A stretch of DNA of 64,000 bases. Origin: Sepioteuthis lessoniana (lineage: Eukaryota; Mollusca; Cephalopoda; Myopsida; Loliginidae). Location: contig OY757939.1 in assembly GCA_963585895.1 (NCBI GenBank), positions 23,312,436 through 23,376,435 of the forward strand, in the 5' to 3' direction. The notes under the pieces were generated by a model. That model worked only from the letters and a program-made list of their open reading frames with translations. It did no database searches and was not told the origin of the DNA. The number at the start of each line of letters is the position of its first letter. Position 1 is the stretch's first letter. The translations under genes and the position numbers were made by a program. Shown here one piece after another: positions 11,196 through 22,114 of this stretch.

Positions 11196-14100
11196 GAAGA
11201 AAAGAAAAAAATGAAATTACCCAAGAACCATCGGAATAAAGATGAAGAACCACAGAAAAGAAGAAAGAAAGCATGAGAAAAAGAAAAAAAGAAATACCCA
11301 AGAATCAACGGAATAAAGAAGAAGAAATACAGAAAAGAGGAAAGAAAGCATGAGAAAAAGAAAAAAAGATATTACCCAAGAATCAACGGAATAAAGATGA
11401 AGAAACACAGGAAAGAGAAAAGAAAGCATGAGAAAAAGAAAAAAAGAAATTATCTGGGAATCAACGGAATACAGATGAAGAAACACAGAAAAGAGGAAAG
11501 AAAGCATGAGAAAAAGAAAAAAAGAAATTACACAAGAATCATCGGAATAAAGATGAAGAAATACAGAAAAGAGGAGAGAAAGCATGAAAAAAAGAAAAAA
11601 AGAAATTATCTGAGAATCAATGGAAAAAAAAATGAAAAACCACAGAAAAGAAGAAAGAAAGCATGAGTAATAGAAGAAAAGAAATACCAAAGAATCAACG
11701 GAATAAAGAAGAAGAAACACAGAAAAGAGCAAAGAAAGCATGAGAAAAAGAGAAAAAGAAATTGCCCAAGAATCAGCGGAATAAAGAAGAAGAAACACAG
11801 AAAAGAGGAAAGAAAGCATGAGAAAAAGAAAAAAAAATATTACCCAAGAATCATCGGAATAAAGATGAAGAAACACAGAAAAGAGGAGAGAAAGCATGAG
11901 AAAAAGAAAAAAAGAAATTACCCAAGAATCAACAGAATAAAGATGAAGAAACACAGGAAAGTGGAAAGAAAGCATGAGAAAAAGAAAAAAAGATATTACC
12001 CAAGAATCAACGGAATAAAGATGAAGAAACACAGAAAAGAAGAAAGAAAGCATGAGAAAAAGAAAAAAAAGATATTACCCAAGAATCAACAGAATAAAGA
12101 TAAAGAAAAACAGAAAAGAAGAAAGAAAGCATGAGAAAAAGAAAAAAACATATTACCCAAGAATCAACGGAATAACGATAAAGAAACACAAAAAAGAGGA
12201 AAGAAAGCATGAGAAAATGAAAAAAAGAAATTATCTGAGAATCAACGGAATAAAGATGAAGAAACACAGAAAAGAAGAAAGAAAGCATGAGAAAAAGAAA
12301 AAAGGAATTGCCCAGGAATCATCCGAATAAAGATGAAGGAACACAGAAAAGAGGAGAGAAAGCATGAGAAAAAAGAAAAAAAGAAATTATCTGGGAATCA
12401 ACGGAATACAGATGAAGAAACACAGAAGGGAAGAAAGAAAGCATGAGAAAAAGAAAAAAAGAAATTACACAAGAATCATCGGAAGAAAGATGAAGAAATA
12501 CAGAAAAGAGGAGAGAATGCATGAAGAAAAGAAAAAAATGAAATTACCCAAGAACCATCGGAATAAAAATGAAGAACCACAGAAAAGAAGAAAGAAAGCA
12601 TGAGAAAAAGAAAAAAAGACATTACCCAAGAATCAACGGAATAACGATAAAGAAACACAAAAAAGAGGAAAAAAAGCATGAGAAAAAGAAAAAAAGAATT
12701 TACCCAAGAATCAAGGGAATGAAGTTTAAGAAACACAGAAAAGAGTAAAGAAAGCATGAGAAAAAGAAAACAGATATTACACAAGAATCAACGGAATAAA
12801 GATGAAGAAACACAAAAACAGAGGAAAGAATGCAAGAGAAAAAGAAAAAAGAATTTACCCAAAAATCAACGGAATAAAGATGAAGAAACACGGAAAAGAG
12901 GAAAGAAAGCATGGGAAGAAGAAAAAAAAAATTACCCAAGAATCAACGGAATAAAGATGAAGGAACATGGAAAAGAGGAAAGAAAGCATGCAAAAATGAA
13001 AAAAAGAAAGTACCTAAGAATCAGCGGAATAACGATGAAGAAACACAGAAAAGAAGAAAGAAAGCCTGAAAAAAAAAAAAAAGACATTACCCAAGAATCA
13101 TCGGAATAAAGATGAAGAAACAAAGAAAAGAAGAAAGAAAGCATGAGAAAAAGGAAAAAAAGAAATTATCCAAGAATCAACGGAATAAAGTTGAACAAAC
13201 ACAGAAAAGAAGAAAGAAAGCATGAGAAAAAGAAAAATAGAAATTACCCAAGAATCATCGGAATAAAGATGGAGAAACACAGAAAAGAGGAGAAAGCAAG
13301 AGAAAAAGAAAAAAAGAAATTATCTAAGAATCAACGGAATACAGATGAAGAAACACAGAGGGGGAGAAAGAAAGTATGAGAAAAAGAAAAAAGAAATTAC
13401 CCAAGAATCTACGGAATAAAGATGAAGAAACACAGAAAAGAGGAAAGAAAGCATAAGAAAAAGAAAAAAAAATATTACCCAATAATCAACGGAATAAAGA
13501 TGAAGAAACACAGAAAAGAAGAAAGAAAGCATGAGAAAATGAAAAAAAGAAATTACCCAAGAATCAACGGAATAAATATGAAGAAACACGGAAAAGAAGA
13601 AAGAAAGCATGAGAAAAACAAAAAAAGATATTACCCAAGAATAAACAGAATTAAGATGAAGAAACACAGAAAAGAGGAAAAAAAGCATGAGAAAAAGAAA
13701 AAAAGAAATTACTCAAGAATCAACGGAATAAAGATGAAGAAATACGGAAAAGTATAAAGAAAGCAAAAGAAAAAGAGAAAAAGAAATCACCCAAGAATCA
13801 ACGGAATAAAGATGAAGAAACACAGAAAAGAGGAAAGAAAGCATAAGAAAAAGAAAAAAAAATATTACAAAAGAATCAACGGAATAAAGATGAAGAAACA
13901 CAGAAAAGAGGAAAGAAAGCATGAGAAAAAGAAAAAAGAAATAACCCAAGAATCAACGGAATAAAAATGAAGAAACACAGAAAAGAAGAAAGAAAGCATG
14001 AGAAAAATAAAAAAAGAAATTACTCAAGAATGAACGGAATAAAGATGAAGAAACACAGAAAAGAAAAAAGAAAGCATGAGAAAATGAAGAAAGAAATTAC

Positions 14101-14930
14101 CCAAGAATCAATGGAATAAAGATGAAGAAACACAGAAATGAAGAAAGAAAGCATGAGAAAAAGAAAAAAAGAAATTACCCAAGAATCATCGGAATAAAAA
14201 TGAAGAACCACAGAAAAGAAGAAAGAAAGCATGAGAAAAAGAAAGAAAGAAATTACTCAAGAATCTATGGAATAAAGATGAAGAAAAACAGAAAAGAAGA
14301 AAGAAAGCATGAGAAAAAGAAAAAAAAAGTACCCAAGAATCAACGGAATAAAGATGAAGAAACACAGAATTGAGGAAAGAAAGCATGAGAAAAAGAAAAA
14401 AAGAAATTATTCAAGATCCAACGGAATAAAGATGAAGAAACACAGAAAAGAGGAAAGAAAGCATGAGAAAAAGAAAAAGAAGAAATTACCCAAGAATCAA
14501 CGGAATAAAGACGAAGAAACACGGAAAAGAGGAAATAAAGCATGAGAAAAAGAAAAACAGAAATTACCCAAGAATCAACGGAATAAAGATGAAGAAACAC
14601 GGAAAAGAGGAAAGAAAGCATGAGAAAAAGAAAAAAAGAAATTACCCAAGAATCAACGGAATAAAGATGAAGAAACACGGAAAAGAGGAAAGAAATAATG
14701 AGAAAAAGAAGAAAGAAATTACCCAAGAATCAACGGGATAAAATGAAGAAACACCGAAAAGAAGAAAGAAAGCATGAGCAAAAGAAAAAAAAAATTACCC
14801 AGGAATCAACGGAATAAAGATTAAGAATCACAGAAAAGCATGAGAAACAGAAAAAAAGAAATTACATAAGAATCAACGGAATAAAGATGAAGAAACACAG
14901 AAAAGAAGAATGAAAGCATGACAAAAAGAA

Positions 14931-15485
14931 AGAATGAGAATGAAGAAAAAAAGAAAGAAATTACCTAAGAAGAAAGGAAGTAAAGTTGAAGGTTTATAAA
15001 GAAAGAAAGTAAAAAAGCAACCGAAGAAAGAAATTAACCCATAAACAATAAATTAAAGACGAATAATAAAAAAATGGAAGCATGAGAAAAAGAAAGAAAG
15101 TACCCAAGAAGCAATGAAATAAAAATGAAGAATATAATAAAAAGAAAGAAAAAATATTTAAAAAGAAAGACAGAAAACTGAAGTAAGAAAGAAAGTACCC
15201 AAGAGGCCATGAAATTAAAATGAAGATATAATAAGGAAGTAAAAAGAAAGCATGAGAAAAAGAAAGAAAGCAAAAGAAAGGTAGGAAATACCCAAGATGT
15301 AATGAAATAAAGATGATGATATATAAAGAAAAACAGATGAAAGAAAGTAAGAAAATTGAATGAAATAAAGAAGAAGATTTCTAAAGAAGAAAATAAAAAG
15401 AAAGAAATAAAAAGAAAGAAAGGAAAAGAAAGAAATCAAGTACTCAAGATGCAATGAAATAAACATGAAGATATATAAGAGATAG
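14931..15485 (+). repeat. Decayed satellite edge
   Basis: Strongly diverged units remain recognisable by AAGTACCCAAGA and GAAGCATGAGAAAAAGAAAG. Their spacing is irregular and GAAAGAAA runs are expanded. It grades from the regular array into LINE-b sequence. Confidence 0.75.
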
Positions 15486-15519
15486 TGAAATAGCATATGC
15501 AGATTATACAAAGATGGGA

Positions 15520-15660
15520 CGATGCCATAAAGTAAATCCAGCCAAACCAGAGAGAATACAAAAATATGTATGACTGGGTGGGAAGAATGATCCACTTAAA
15601 ACTGGCCAAAGAAATGCAATCTGAAACACAACAATAGTATATGCATAAACCAGAACCTTA
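15520..15660 (+). pseudogene. LINE-b fragment
   Basis: Short degraded coding relic with WVGRMIHLKL and, after a stop, YMHKPEP. These correspond to the region upstream of the LARELKKLW domain in LINE-b. Too short to classify alone. Confidence 0.5.
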
Positions 15661-15734
15661 GAGTATTAAAAAATGTTCACTGGCACTTTGATATTCTAAT
15701 ATATTGCCAATATTGAATCTAGAAGATTTTCTAT

Positions 15735-15772
15735 TATTCATTTAGTATCTATCTATCTATCTATCTATCTAC
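15735..15772. repeat. (TATC)n microsatellite
   Basis: Perfect ATCT/TATC tetranucleotide run at about 15743-15770. Confidence 0.85.
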
Positions 15773-15804
15773 AAGGGTGATTCAGTGAATAGGAAAAATC
15801 TATC

Positions 15805-15945
15805 AATCTATCTAACAATGAGGGCCATTCAATGTCTAATTTTAGTGAGAATAGAATAATTTTTGCAATAAATCAATTTTAAAGAATACAGAGTTTACAT
15901 TTATGGAAAAAATTCTAAAAAAATGTATATATTATTGAATGACTA
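15805..15945 (-). mobile_element. Mariner-z terminal fragment
   Basis: Shares ATAATTTTTGC, AAGAATAC, GAGTTTA and GGAAAAAATTCT in the same order with the end of the mariner-z relic at 41340-41440. It has a CATTCAATG-type terminus near 15806. No coding part remains. Confidence 0.6.

Positions 15946-15992
<47 letters not shown>
15946..15992. repeat. (TA)n microsatellite
   Basis: Uninterrupted TA run immediately 3' of the MOCOS exon donor (minus-strand sense), about 20 bp away. Confidence 0.9.
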
Positions 15993-16016
15993 TTTAGTCA
16001 ATCATGTGGTACTTAC

Positions 16017-16133
16017 CTCAAAATTTTTAATCAGCTGTTCGGTTGTGATATCCAAATGCATTTGACAGGCTCCAATATTACAGAAACAACCAACACGAAG
16101 ATGGATGTTGTTTGCGGCAGCCATTTTTGCAAC
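16017..16133 (-). CDS. MOCOS: MOCOS exon with GCFCN active-site motif
   Basis: Internal coding exon of molybdenum cofactor sulfurase. The enzyme is PLP-dependent: it takes sulfur from L-cysteine and places it on the molybdenum cofactor, activating xanthine dehydrogenase and aldehyde oxidase. The 39 codons include NIHLRVGCFCNIGACQ, the family's conserved cysteine motif at the end of the NifS-like domain, then a stretch ending LIKNFE. On the minus strand a long pyrimidine tract and AG (16134-16135) precede it, and donor GTAAGT (16011-16016) follows. It is in phase 0 at both ends with no stops. The upstream exon at 49175-49374 ends in phase 0, so the two join cleanly. The ATG in VAKMAA aligns inside the family domain and is not a start. 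Confidence 0.92.
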
Positions 16134-16219
16134 CTAAAAAAGAAGGAAAAAAAAAAGGGAAACAATTACTTTATTGTTACAATTAGTTTATTCTCTTTCA
16201 ATTTTGGTTAATTTTTCAA

Positions 16220-16330
16220 AGTCAGACAGGAAATCCCTTTGACATAATGGCTAAAGTGATGGACAGTAGCCTCAAAGAAATCAAGTTTGAACTCAAGTCA
16301 TGCTACTATGTTTCCTTTGGAACCGGTACC
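16220..16330 (+). mobile_element. SINE-E copy
   Basis: tRNA-like module: A-box-like TGACATAATGGCTAAAGTG near 16239-16257 and B-box-like AGTTTGAACTCAAGTCATGC near 16283-16302. The 3' end merges with the next element C copy. Confidence 0.55.
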
Positions 16331-17383
16331 CAAGGTTTGGTTTTAAGGCATATCAACCATTGGAGGTTATTTAATTCCAAATCCTCTTTATACATATATA
16401 TTAAATATCTATGGCTTGGTTGGATTGGGTTTTATGGCATATCAACCATTGTAGGTTATTTAATGCCCAATTTCTCAATACATATATATATATATATATA
16501 TATAATATATAGGATCTGTAAACCTTTTGTTGATAACATTTTTAAATGAGCCTAAAATCATTCTTTACTCACTGTTAAAGGGTTACAAGTATTTCAATCT
16601 AACATAAATAATTTTATTTACTATTAATTATTTGTTTGCACACAGTTAAAAGGATATGATTTATAAGTGAATAGTTCGTAAGTAATTTCCTTTTGAAATG
16701 TGTTAGAACTAATTTGCTTGCATACTATTATTGCTATTGTTTCTATGTAGCTTAAGGGTTTCAATTATTGCTATTACTAATAATTCTATTCAATACTAAT
16801 TTTTTTTGTTGACTGTTAAGTGGTTATAAGTATAGCCACCCAACACAAATTCTATTCAACATCATTTGCAACACAGTCAAATGGTTCCAAGCATCAACTA
16901 TCAGATTGTTTCATACCAATAATTCAATTTAGGCACACGGTTAAAGAGTTTCATGTATTGCTATTTAACACTAGTAATTCTATTACATATTGCTCATTCA
17001 TTAACACAATTATATGGTTCCAAGTATTTCTATGTATCACTAACAATTCAATTAAACATCTATCATTTGTTTACACACAATTAACTGATCAAACAGTTCT
17101 ATTTCTAACAATTCAATTTAGCATAAATCATTTGTTTGCACACAGTTTAAATGTCAAACAGTTCAATTTGACCCTTAGATAAGACCCTACCAGGTACTAC
17201 CACTCGAGGTCAGAGTGGACCTGGGAGCAATAGCAATGAACAGGTACTCCACATCGCTCAAGGCTCCAAGATCAGAGCATCACTATCAGATTGTTTAATG
17301 TCATATCCAGGAAACTCATTGGGAGGAGTCTTCCCTTCTGCAGAGATGTGGTTGGTATATTCCACAGCCCCAACTGACTGGTT
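16331..17383 (+). mobile_element. Element C copy, two heads, type-2 VNTR
   Basis: Heads at about 16335 and 16425, each with GGCATATCAACCATTG-type arms. The TA-rich linker is followed by type-2 internal repeats (TTTGTTTGCACACAGTTAAA ... TTTCAAGTATTGC). The tail runs from GACCCTTAGATAAGACCC (17170) to CCCCAACTGACTGG (17383). Confidence 0.75.
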
Positions 17384-17505
17384 CTCCCAGCTATGGGTTG
17401 AATAACACCACTACAGTTCTTCTACAAGGATAGCTTTAGCATTAAATAACCCCCAAAAGCTTGATATGCCATTAAATAAAGAACTCGAATCAAACCAAAT
17501 GCAGT
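17384..17505 (-). repeat. Element C' fragment
   Basis: Reverse-oriented head variant: CTATGGGTTGAATAACACCA ... AGCATTAAATAACCCCC ... TGATATGCCATTAAAT. It abuts the tail of the preceding plus-strand copy. Confidence 0.55.
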
Positions 17506-17514
17506 GCATGTATT

Positions 17515-17800
17515 TACCCAACCTCTCTTATCACAGACAGGATGTAACATAAGGTCAATTTTTAAGTGAAGTACAACTGGTTTGAATACAGAATGTTCTT
17601 TTTAGATTGGTTGCTTAACAAAGGCTGAAGAATCATGTCAACCTTACTGTTTACCCATAATTATGGGGGAGAAGAGATGGAGTTTTATCTTTCCAAAGAG
17701 CATTAGTGTGAAGTGAAATGTAAACTGCCTTGTTTAGGATTTGAACTTAAGCTGCTGATTCCATTTCTTATGTTGATAACTTTTACACTTATCACCCCTC
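17515..17800 (-). mobile_element. SINE-D copy
   Basis: Near full-length minus-strand copy: AACATAAGGTCAATTTTTAA at the 3' domain and a reversed tRNA-like head near 17770-17795. Diverged from the 56781 copy. Confidence 0.65.
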
Positions 17801-17987
17801 ACATATATACTGTAGTGGTTAGTTCGTAGCTATTTGAGTTTTGGATCTTAATTGCTGTTGACTGCAGTTTTGCTTTATAGAATTTTGATGATTCCTTGAC
17901 TTACTGACCTCCCTAATATAAAAGATTCAAAACAGTTGACACTCTCATCTTAAGTTCAAATTTTGAACAGGAATCAAATCTAAAAAT

Positions 17988-18068
<81 letters not shown>

Positions 18069-18097
18069 CTCCTCCTCCTCCTCCTCCTCCTCCTCCT
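17988..18097. repeat. Compound microsatellite (T)n-(TTA)n-(CCT)n
   Basis: Poly-T (about 17990-18021), then (ATT)n (18022-18067), then (CCT)n (18068-18096). The open frames across it encode only homopolymers and are not genes. Confidence 0.95.
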
Positions 18098-18212
18098 TTC
18101 TGGAATAAATAACCATTGATGTTGCATTTTGGGAAAAAATTTGGAAAATTATCCATAAACAACTTTATTTCTGAAATAAATAATCATTGATGTTGTATTT
18201 TGGGGAAAAATT
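18097..18212 (+). repeat. 70-bp tandem duplication
   Basis: AATAAATAACCATTGATGTT at about 18104 recurs as AATAAATAATCATTGATGTT about 70 bp later. Both copies end in a TTTTGGG(G)AAAAA stretch. Confidence 0.7.
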
Positions 18213-18516
18213 AATCTTTTAATTGCAATACAAAAAACAAACAAACAAACTCATGTAAGCTATTTAATGCAAAGTTTCTTGCAAAAAAAAAAAAAAATCC
18301 TGTTGATGTTAGATTTTCTATTTGGATTTAGCAATTTTGAATTTTACCCTTCCTGGACTTAATGTTCAACTGTGTGATCTTTATTGACTTGGGATACCAA
18401 TCATTTGTGAGCTAACTGGAACGAAACCCTTTTCATAAGTTTATTTTCTGTATTTTGTGTTGTGTTTTGTGGACTGGATAAGACAACAAGAAGAGAATGA
18501 AATGGACACATGTCTT

Positions 18517-19306
18517 GCTGGTTGGTTGTTTTATTTTACGGTGTATCAACCCTTTTTGGCTCATTTAATGCCAAATCAAGTCATTTTGATAAAAGTTTAG
18601 ACAATTCAGTTTAGTACACTTTTGCTTACACACAGTTAAATGTCAAAACAGTTTTATTTCAAGTAATTCAGTTTAACATAAGTACACAGTTTAAAATGAC
18701 AAAAATACTTCTCTTTCAAACAACTCATTCTAACATAAACACACAGTTGAATGTAAAGTAAAAGAAAAGTTGGTGACCTTAGTCAAGGGTGACCTGAAGG
18801 CTCCCTTTTCAATAGCTACTACACCGAGGTTTGGGGAGGGCACTATTCCATTCCAAGGATTGCTCCACTTTACCCTTGATACTCATCTTATAGTACTGAG
18901 TGCTAAGCAAGGCGGCATCAAGTATCATTTTTTAAGTCTTTGGTATAACTCAACCTGAGATTGAACCCCGGTCTCCCAGACCGTTAGCGAACACTCTACT
19001 CATTAGGCCAATGGCCCTGTACTACAAATATGAAAAGCTTAAAAAACAGTTAATTTCAAATGATTCACTTTTGCAAAAGTATACTGTTTAGTTCTATTTA
19101 ACCCATAGATAGGACTGATGTTACCACTCCAGGTCAAAGTGAACCTGGGAGTGGTGGCAGTAAAGGAGTACACTACATTCCTGAAAGCTCCAGCATTACT
19201 GGAGCCTTACGATCTTATTGTTTAATGCCATATCCAGGACACTCATTGGAGAAATCTTGCCTCTCTGCAGAGATGCAATCAGTGTATTCTGCAGCCCCAG
19301 CTGACT
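18517..19306 (+). mobile_element. Element C copy split by SINE-A
   Basis: Head at 18518-18585 and type-1 VNTR to about 18760. A minus-strand SINE-A interrupts at 18766-19018. VNTR resumes at 19019, and the tail runs from CCCATAGATAGGAC (19100) to CAGCCCCAGCTGACTG (19306). The order proves element C inserted before the SINE. Confidence 0.75.
18766..19018 (-). mobile_element. SINE-A copy 2
   Basis: Minus-strand copy nested in element C. tRNA-like head near 18970-19012, 3' end at GTTGGTGACC (18768), flanked on the left by a TAAAGTAAAAG tail-like run. Confidence 0.75.
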
Positions 19307-19469
19307 GAACTAGTGTTGGCCAGTATTAGTAGTAGTCATATTTTATCAACCTTCATATCTACAAAATACTGTAAGTTAGGGAAGGGGTATAACTGATCCC
19401 CTAGGGAGAATGGTACCTCAGTCTAAGGGACATAACCCAATATTTTGTATTACCATTTAATATGTCACA

Positions 19470-20130
19470 GCTTTCAACAAATGATCAGTCATTACTGATT
19501 TAAACCACCAAAATAGAAAAACTAAAAATCTGTTATTTCAATTTCTTATAGAAATATATATTCTAGCCCATTAACATTTGTCAAATCCATGATGTGGCAC
19601 TCATATTGAAAAGTTTAGAGGTGTCTATTTTACACCATTGTCAATATTTTCTTTTTATTTTCAGCTATGCCAATTAATTCTGTCAAAAAAATATTTGTCA
19701 AAATTTCAAAAATTGATTATCTGTATGTGATGTGAAGTCATTAATTAAATTGCTATAATTGTTATATTTATTGTCTACTTAACTGTCTGTACATACAGAG
19801 ATAATTAGATGGTCCCAAATTGAATGCAGTGATCTATGTGCTGATGTCACGGAGTCATATGATCTGGCATTTTTCCATTTTGTACAGCTAATACCTAATA
19901 TCATTTAATAAATTAAATAAAGTTATTTCATTTTGGATATTATTGGCTGAATCTAGAAATTATATTTTTGTATTGTGTAGAGGACAAATTGTCAAAATCA
20001 TTTCAAACCACTAAAGACAAAACTAAAAGGGTCCTTTGTTTCAATTTCCTAAGGACCTATATTCTAACCCACAAACATTTGTAAAATGTACAATATGGTC
20101 TGCATGGTGAAAAGTTTGGAGACTCCTGCA
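19470..20130 (-). mobile_element. Possible hAT-like terminal remnants
   Basis: Two related segments (about 19500-19640 and 19975-20130) share AAACCACYAAA, CTATATTCTAACCC-type and ACATTTGT words. They end in GAAAAGTTTGGAGACTCCTG or a diverged form. That terminus, read in reverse, resembles ends seen in hAT DNA transposons. No transposase is visible; the assignment is tentative. Confidence 0.35.
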
Positions 20131-20245
20131 CCAGAACATTACCTTATCATTTTGTCATGGTTTACCTATTATTCCTTGAACTTGATAAATGTTCTTTTGA
20201 AGGTAAGAATAATGCCCCTTTAGTAAGTAGATAATTGACGAATGT

Positions 20246-20505
20246 AAGTAAGTTAGCGACCATAGTCGAGGGTGACCCAAAGGCTCCCTTTTCGATAGCT
20301 ACTACACCAAGGTGTAGGGGAGGGCGCTACTCCATTCCCTGGATTGCTCCACCTTACCCTTGAACCGTACCTTATAATGCTGAGTGTTAAGCAAGGTGCT
20401 ATCAAGTTCCATTTTTAAAGTCTTTGGTATGACTCGACCTGGGATTGAACCCAGGTCTCCCGGGCCATTGGCGAACACTCTAACCGCTGGGCCAATGTCC
20501 CGGTT
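20246..20505 (-). mobile_element. SINE-A copy 3
   Basis: Well preserved minus-strand copy: GTTAGCGACC at the 3' end (20252), GAACCCAGGTCTCCCGGG at the B-box region, tRNA-like start near 20505. A GTAAGTAAG run on the left matches the family's simple-repeat tail. Confidence 0.8.
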
Positions 20506-20814
20506 TTGGTAGTTAATCAATATAGATGGTGTTAGAATAATTGCATGACTAATAGTTCATTTGGGCTATTAACCAATCGCTGCTGAGCTGTCATAAAGGC
20601 CACAGGTATATAAGATTTACACTGGAGAAGTCAGTCTGCTAGAAATGAAAATGGCCACAGGCAGCATCTGTCCCATCACCTAAAAGGTTCATTAGCCAGT
20701 GTCTAAGGCATCTTTTAAAGAGAAATACCAATGGAACCAGAGCTATTTTTGATACTGCTACTTGGAGAGACTTACTTCCTGCAAAGCACCCCATGTTAAT
20801 CTGACCTTGTATTC

Positions 20815-21125
20815 AATTCCAATGCTAGTTGTAGGATTTCAAGTATTCTGATCAAATGCTAATAATTTGCTCACAGTTGCAGGATTTCAAGTATTCTGAT
20901 CTTATACAAAATAATTTGCTATCAGCATTAGAGTTTAAATACTAATACTCTAATATTAATTGTTTTCAAACATAACTATTTGATCCACAGATAGTACCCT
21001 AAGAGTAATGGCCATCAAAGGGTGATTTTACACTTCCTAATATCCAGAACTGGAGTCTCACTACTGAATATTATTTAGTGTTATACCCAGGATGTGCTTA
21101 CAGTAGGAGGAATCAATGGAAGGTT
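20815..21125 (+). repeat. Degenerate element C relic
   Basis: Type-2-like internal words (AGGATTTCAAGTATTCTGAT twice, near 20833 and 20881). A decayed tail follows: GATCCACAGATAGTACCC, GAACTGGAGTCTCACTA and TGTTATACCCAGGA. Among the oldest copies here. Confidence 0.5.
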
Positions 21126-22114
21126 AGTTATAAAAAATGACTCCAAATCAAATCATGGTATCTTCACCAAAACTCAAGAGAGAAGAAATAAAAACTTTTT
21201 GAACTTATAAAGAAAAAGGTTGTCTACTAGTTCCTATTTTCACAATTATGTCACATCAAAGAGAGCAATTGACCCTTCCCCAAGATCAACATGGATTGTA
21301 TTTTTATAGAATGGCTATAAATCCTGATAATCTCTTTTGGTTATTATAAGATTTGGGTGTCATTTTATCTGCTTTTATCACAAAAATTGTGTTAAGATCA
21401 ATCCCAGTTATGTTCAAGGAGAATAATTGCTGAACAGCTTCCTTTAGTCCTCAAGGTATACTGCACTTTAAGGTGGCTGGTTGTCCATCATCTGGGTGCC
21501 AGAATATATACTCCCAGCATCCTGGCTCTTCATGCTGTGTACAAACCATTTATTAATATTGAACATGTATCCTGGATCTTTTACAAATGGCTTTGCATGT
21601 CACCCCCCACCCAGATCCTTTGAATCAGCCAAGTGCAAATGTCTATCATTACAGTTATTTTTGCAAAACACCTAAATTAAATCTGCTGTCTCACGCTAAA
21701 AGCTTGTTCTATCTGTGTTATTTTGATTCCTAATTCTGTTGTAATTCACATGAAAATACATAGAAGGTTTTATTTTTGAAGCAACCCGCATATTTAATCC
21801 TATTTTGAATTAAGTTGAAAGAAATACTAATCAGAAATTAATAACAGTTTACAATGATTTATCTGATAATAATAAAAATTCAAGATAATATTACTCCTAA
21901 TACTTCCAGTTTAAATAAAGCAACTAAAATTAAGATCAAATAAATAGTTAAAAATTAATAATTTGCAGTCTTATTGTTATTATCTTAAGCACCTCCCCTC
22001 CGATAAAAGTTCATCCCTTCCCTGAAAATCATGTTCCCATTTTATGGCACCCCATTTTTACTGTATTCTAATGGGACCCCAGAGCATGTTTTCATCATAT
22101 TAGTTTTTGATTTA
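21126..22114. other. AT-rich intronic sequence, nothing recognised
   Basis: No repeat family, coding domain or RNA gene recognised. The 60-70-codon open frames in it show no family motif. Confidence 0.4.

Larger units (their letters stand above)
4138..14930 (+). repeat. ~78-bp purine-rich satellite, ~138 units
   Basis: Head-to-tail array of a roughly 78-bp unit. On the plus strand each unit reads roughly GAAATTACCCAAGAATCAAC, then GGAATAAAGATGAAGAAACA, then CAGAAAAGAGGAAAGAAAGC, then ATGAGAAAAAGAAAAAAA. The typical unit is about 82% purine. Because 78 is 26 codons, several frames stay open for hundreds of bases on both strands: basic KMKKHRKEERKHEKKKK on plus, hydrophobic SFFLFLMLSFLFSVFLHLYS on minus. 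These are by-products of the repeat; no start context, splice or domain evidence supports a gene. It lies in the MOCOS intron after the 16017-16133 exon. Confidence 0.95.

Noticed and set aside
4176..14741. Dozens of open frames in the satellite, including a 278-codon minus-strand frame at 11217-12053
   Set aside because: All are read-through of the 78-bp unit, occur on both strands and several frames, and lack independent start, splice or domain evidence.
1..15900. The next MOCOS exon (the conserved block after the cysteine motif)
   Set aside because: Searched by eye on the minus strand and not found; it is probably before position 1.
16124..16126. ATG in the 16017-16133 exon as the start of a small gene
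   Set aside because: The codon aligns within an internal conserved MOCOS block and a strong splice acceptor lies just upstream.
17945..18162. Poly-N, poly-R, poly-G and poly-I open frames
   Set aside because: They come from the (T)n(TTA)n(CCT)n microsatellite.
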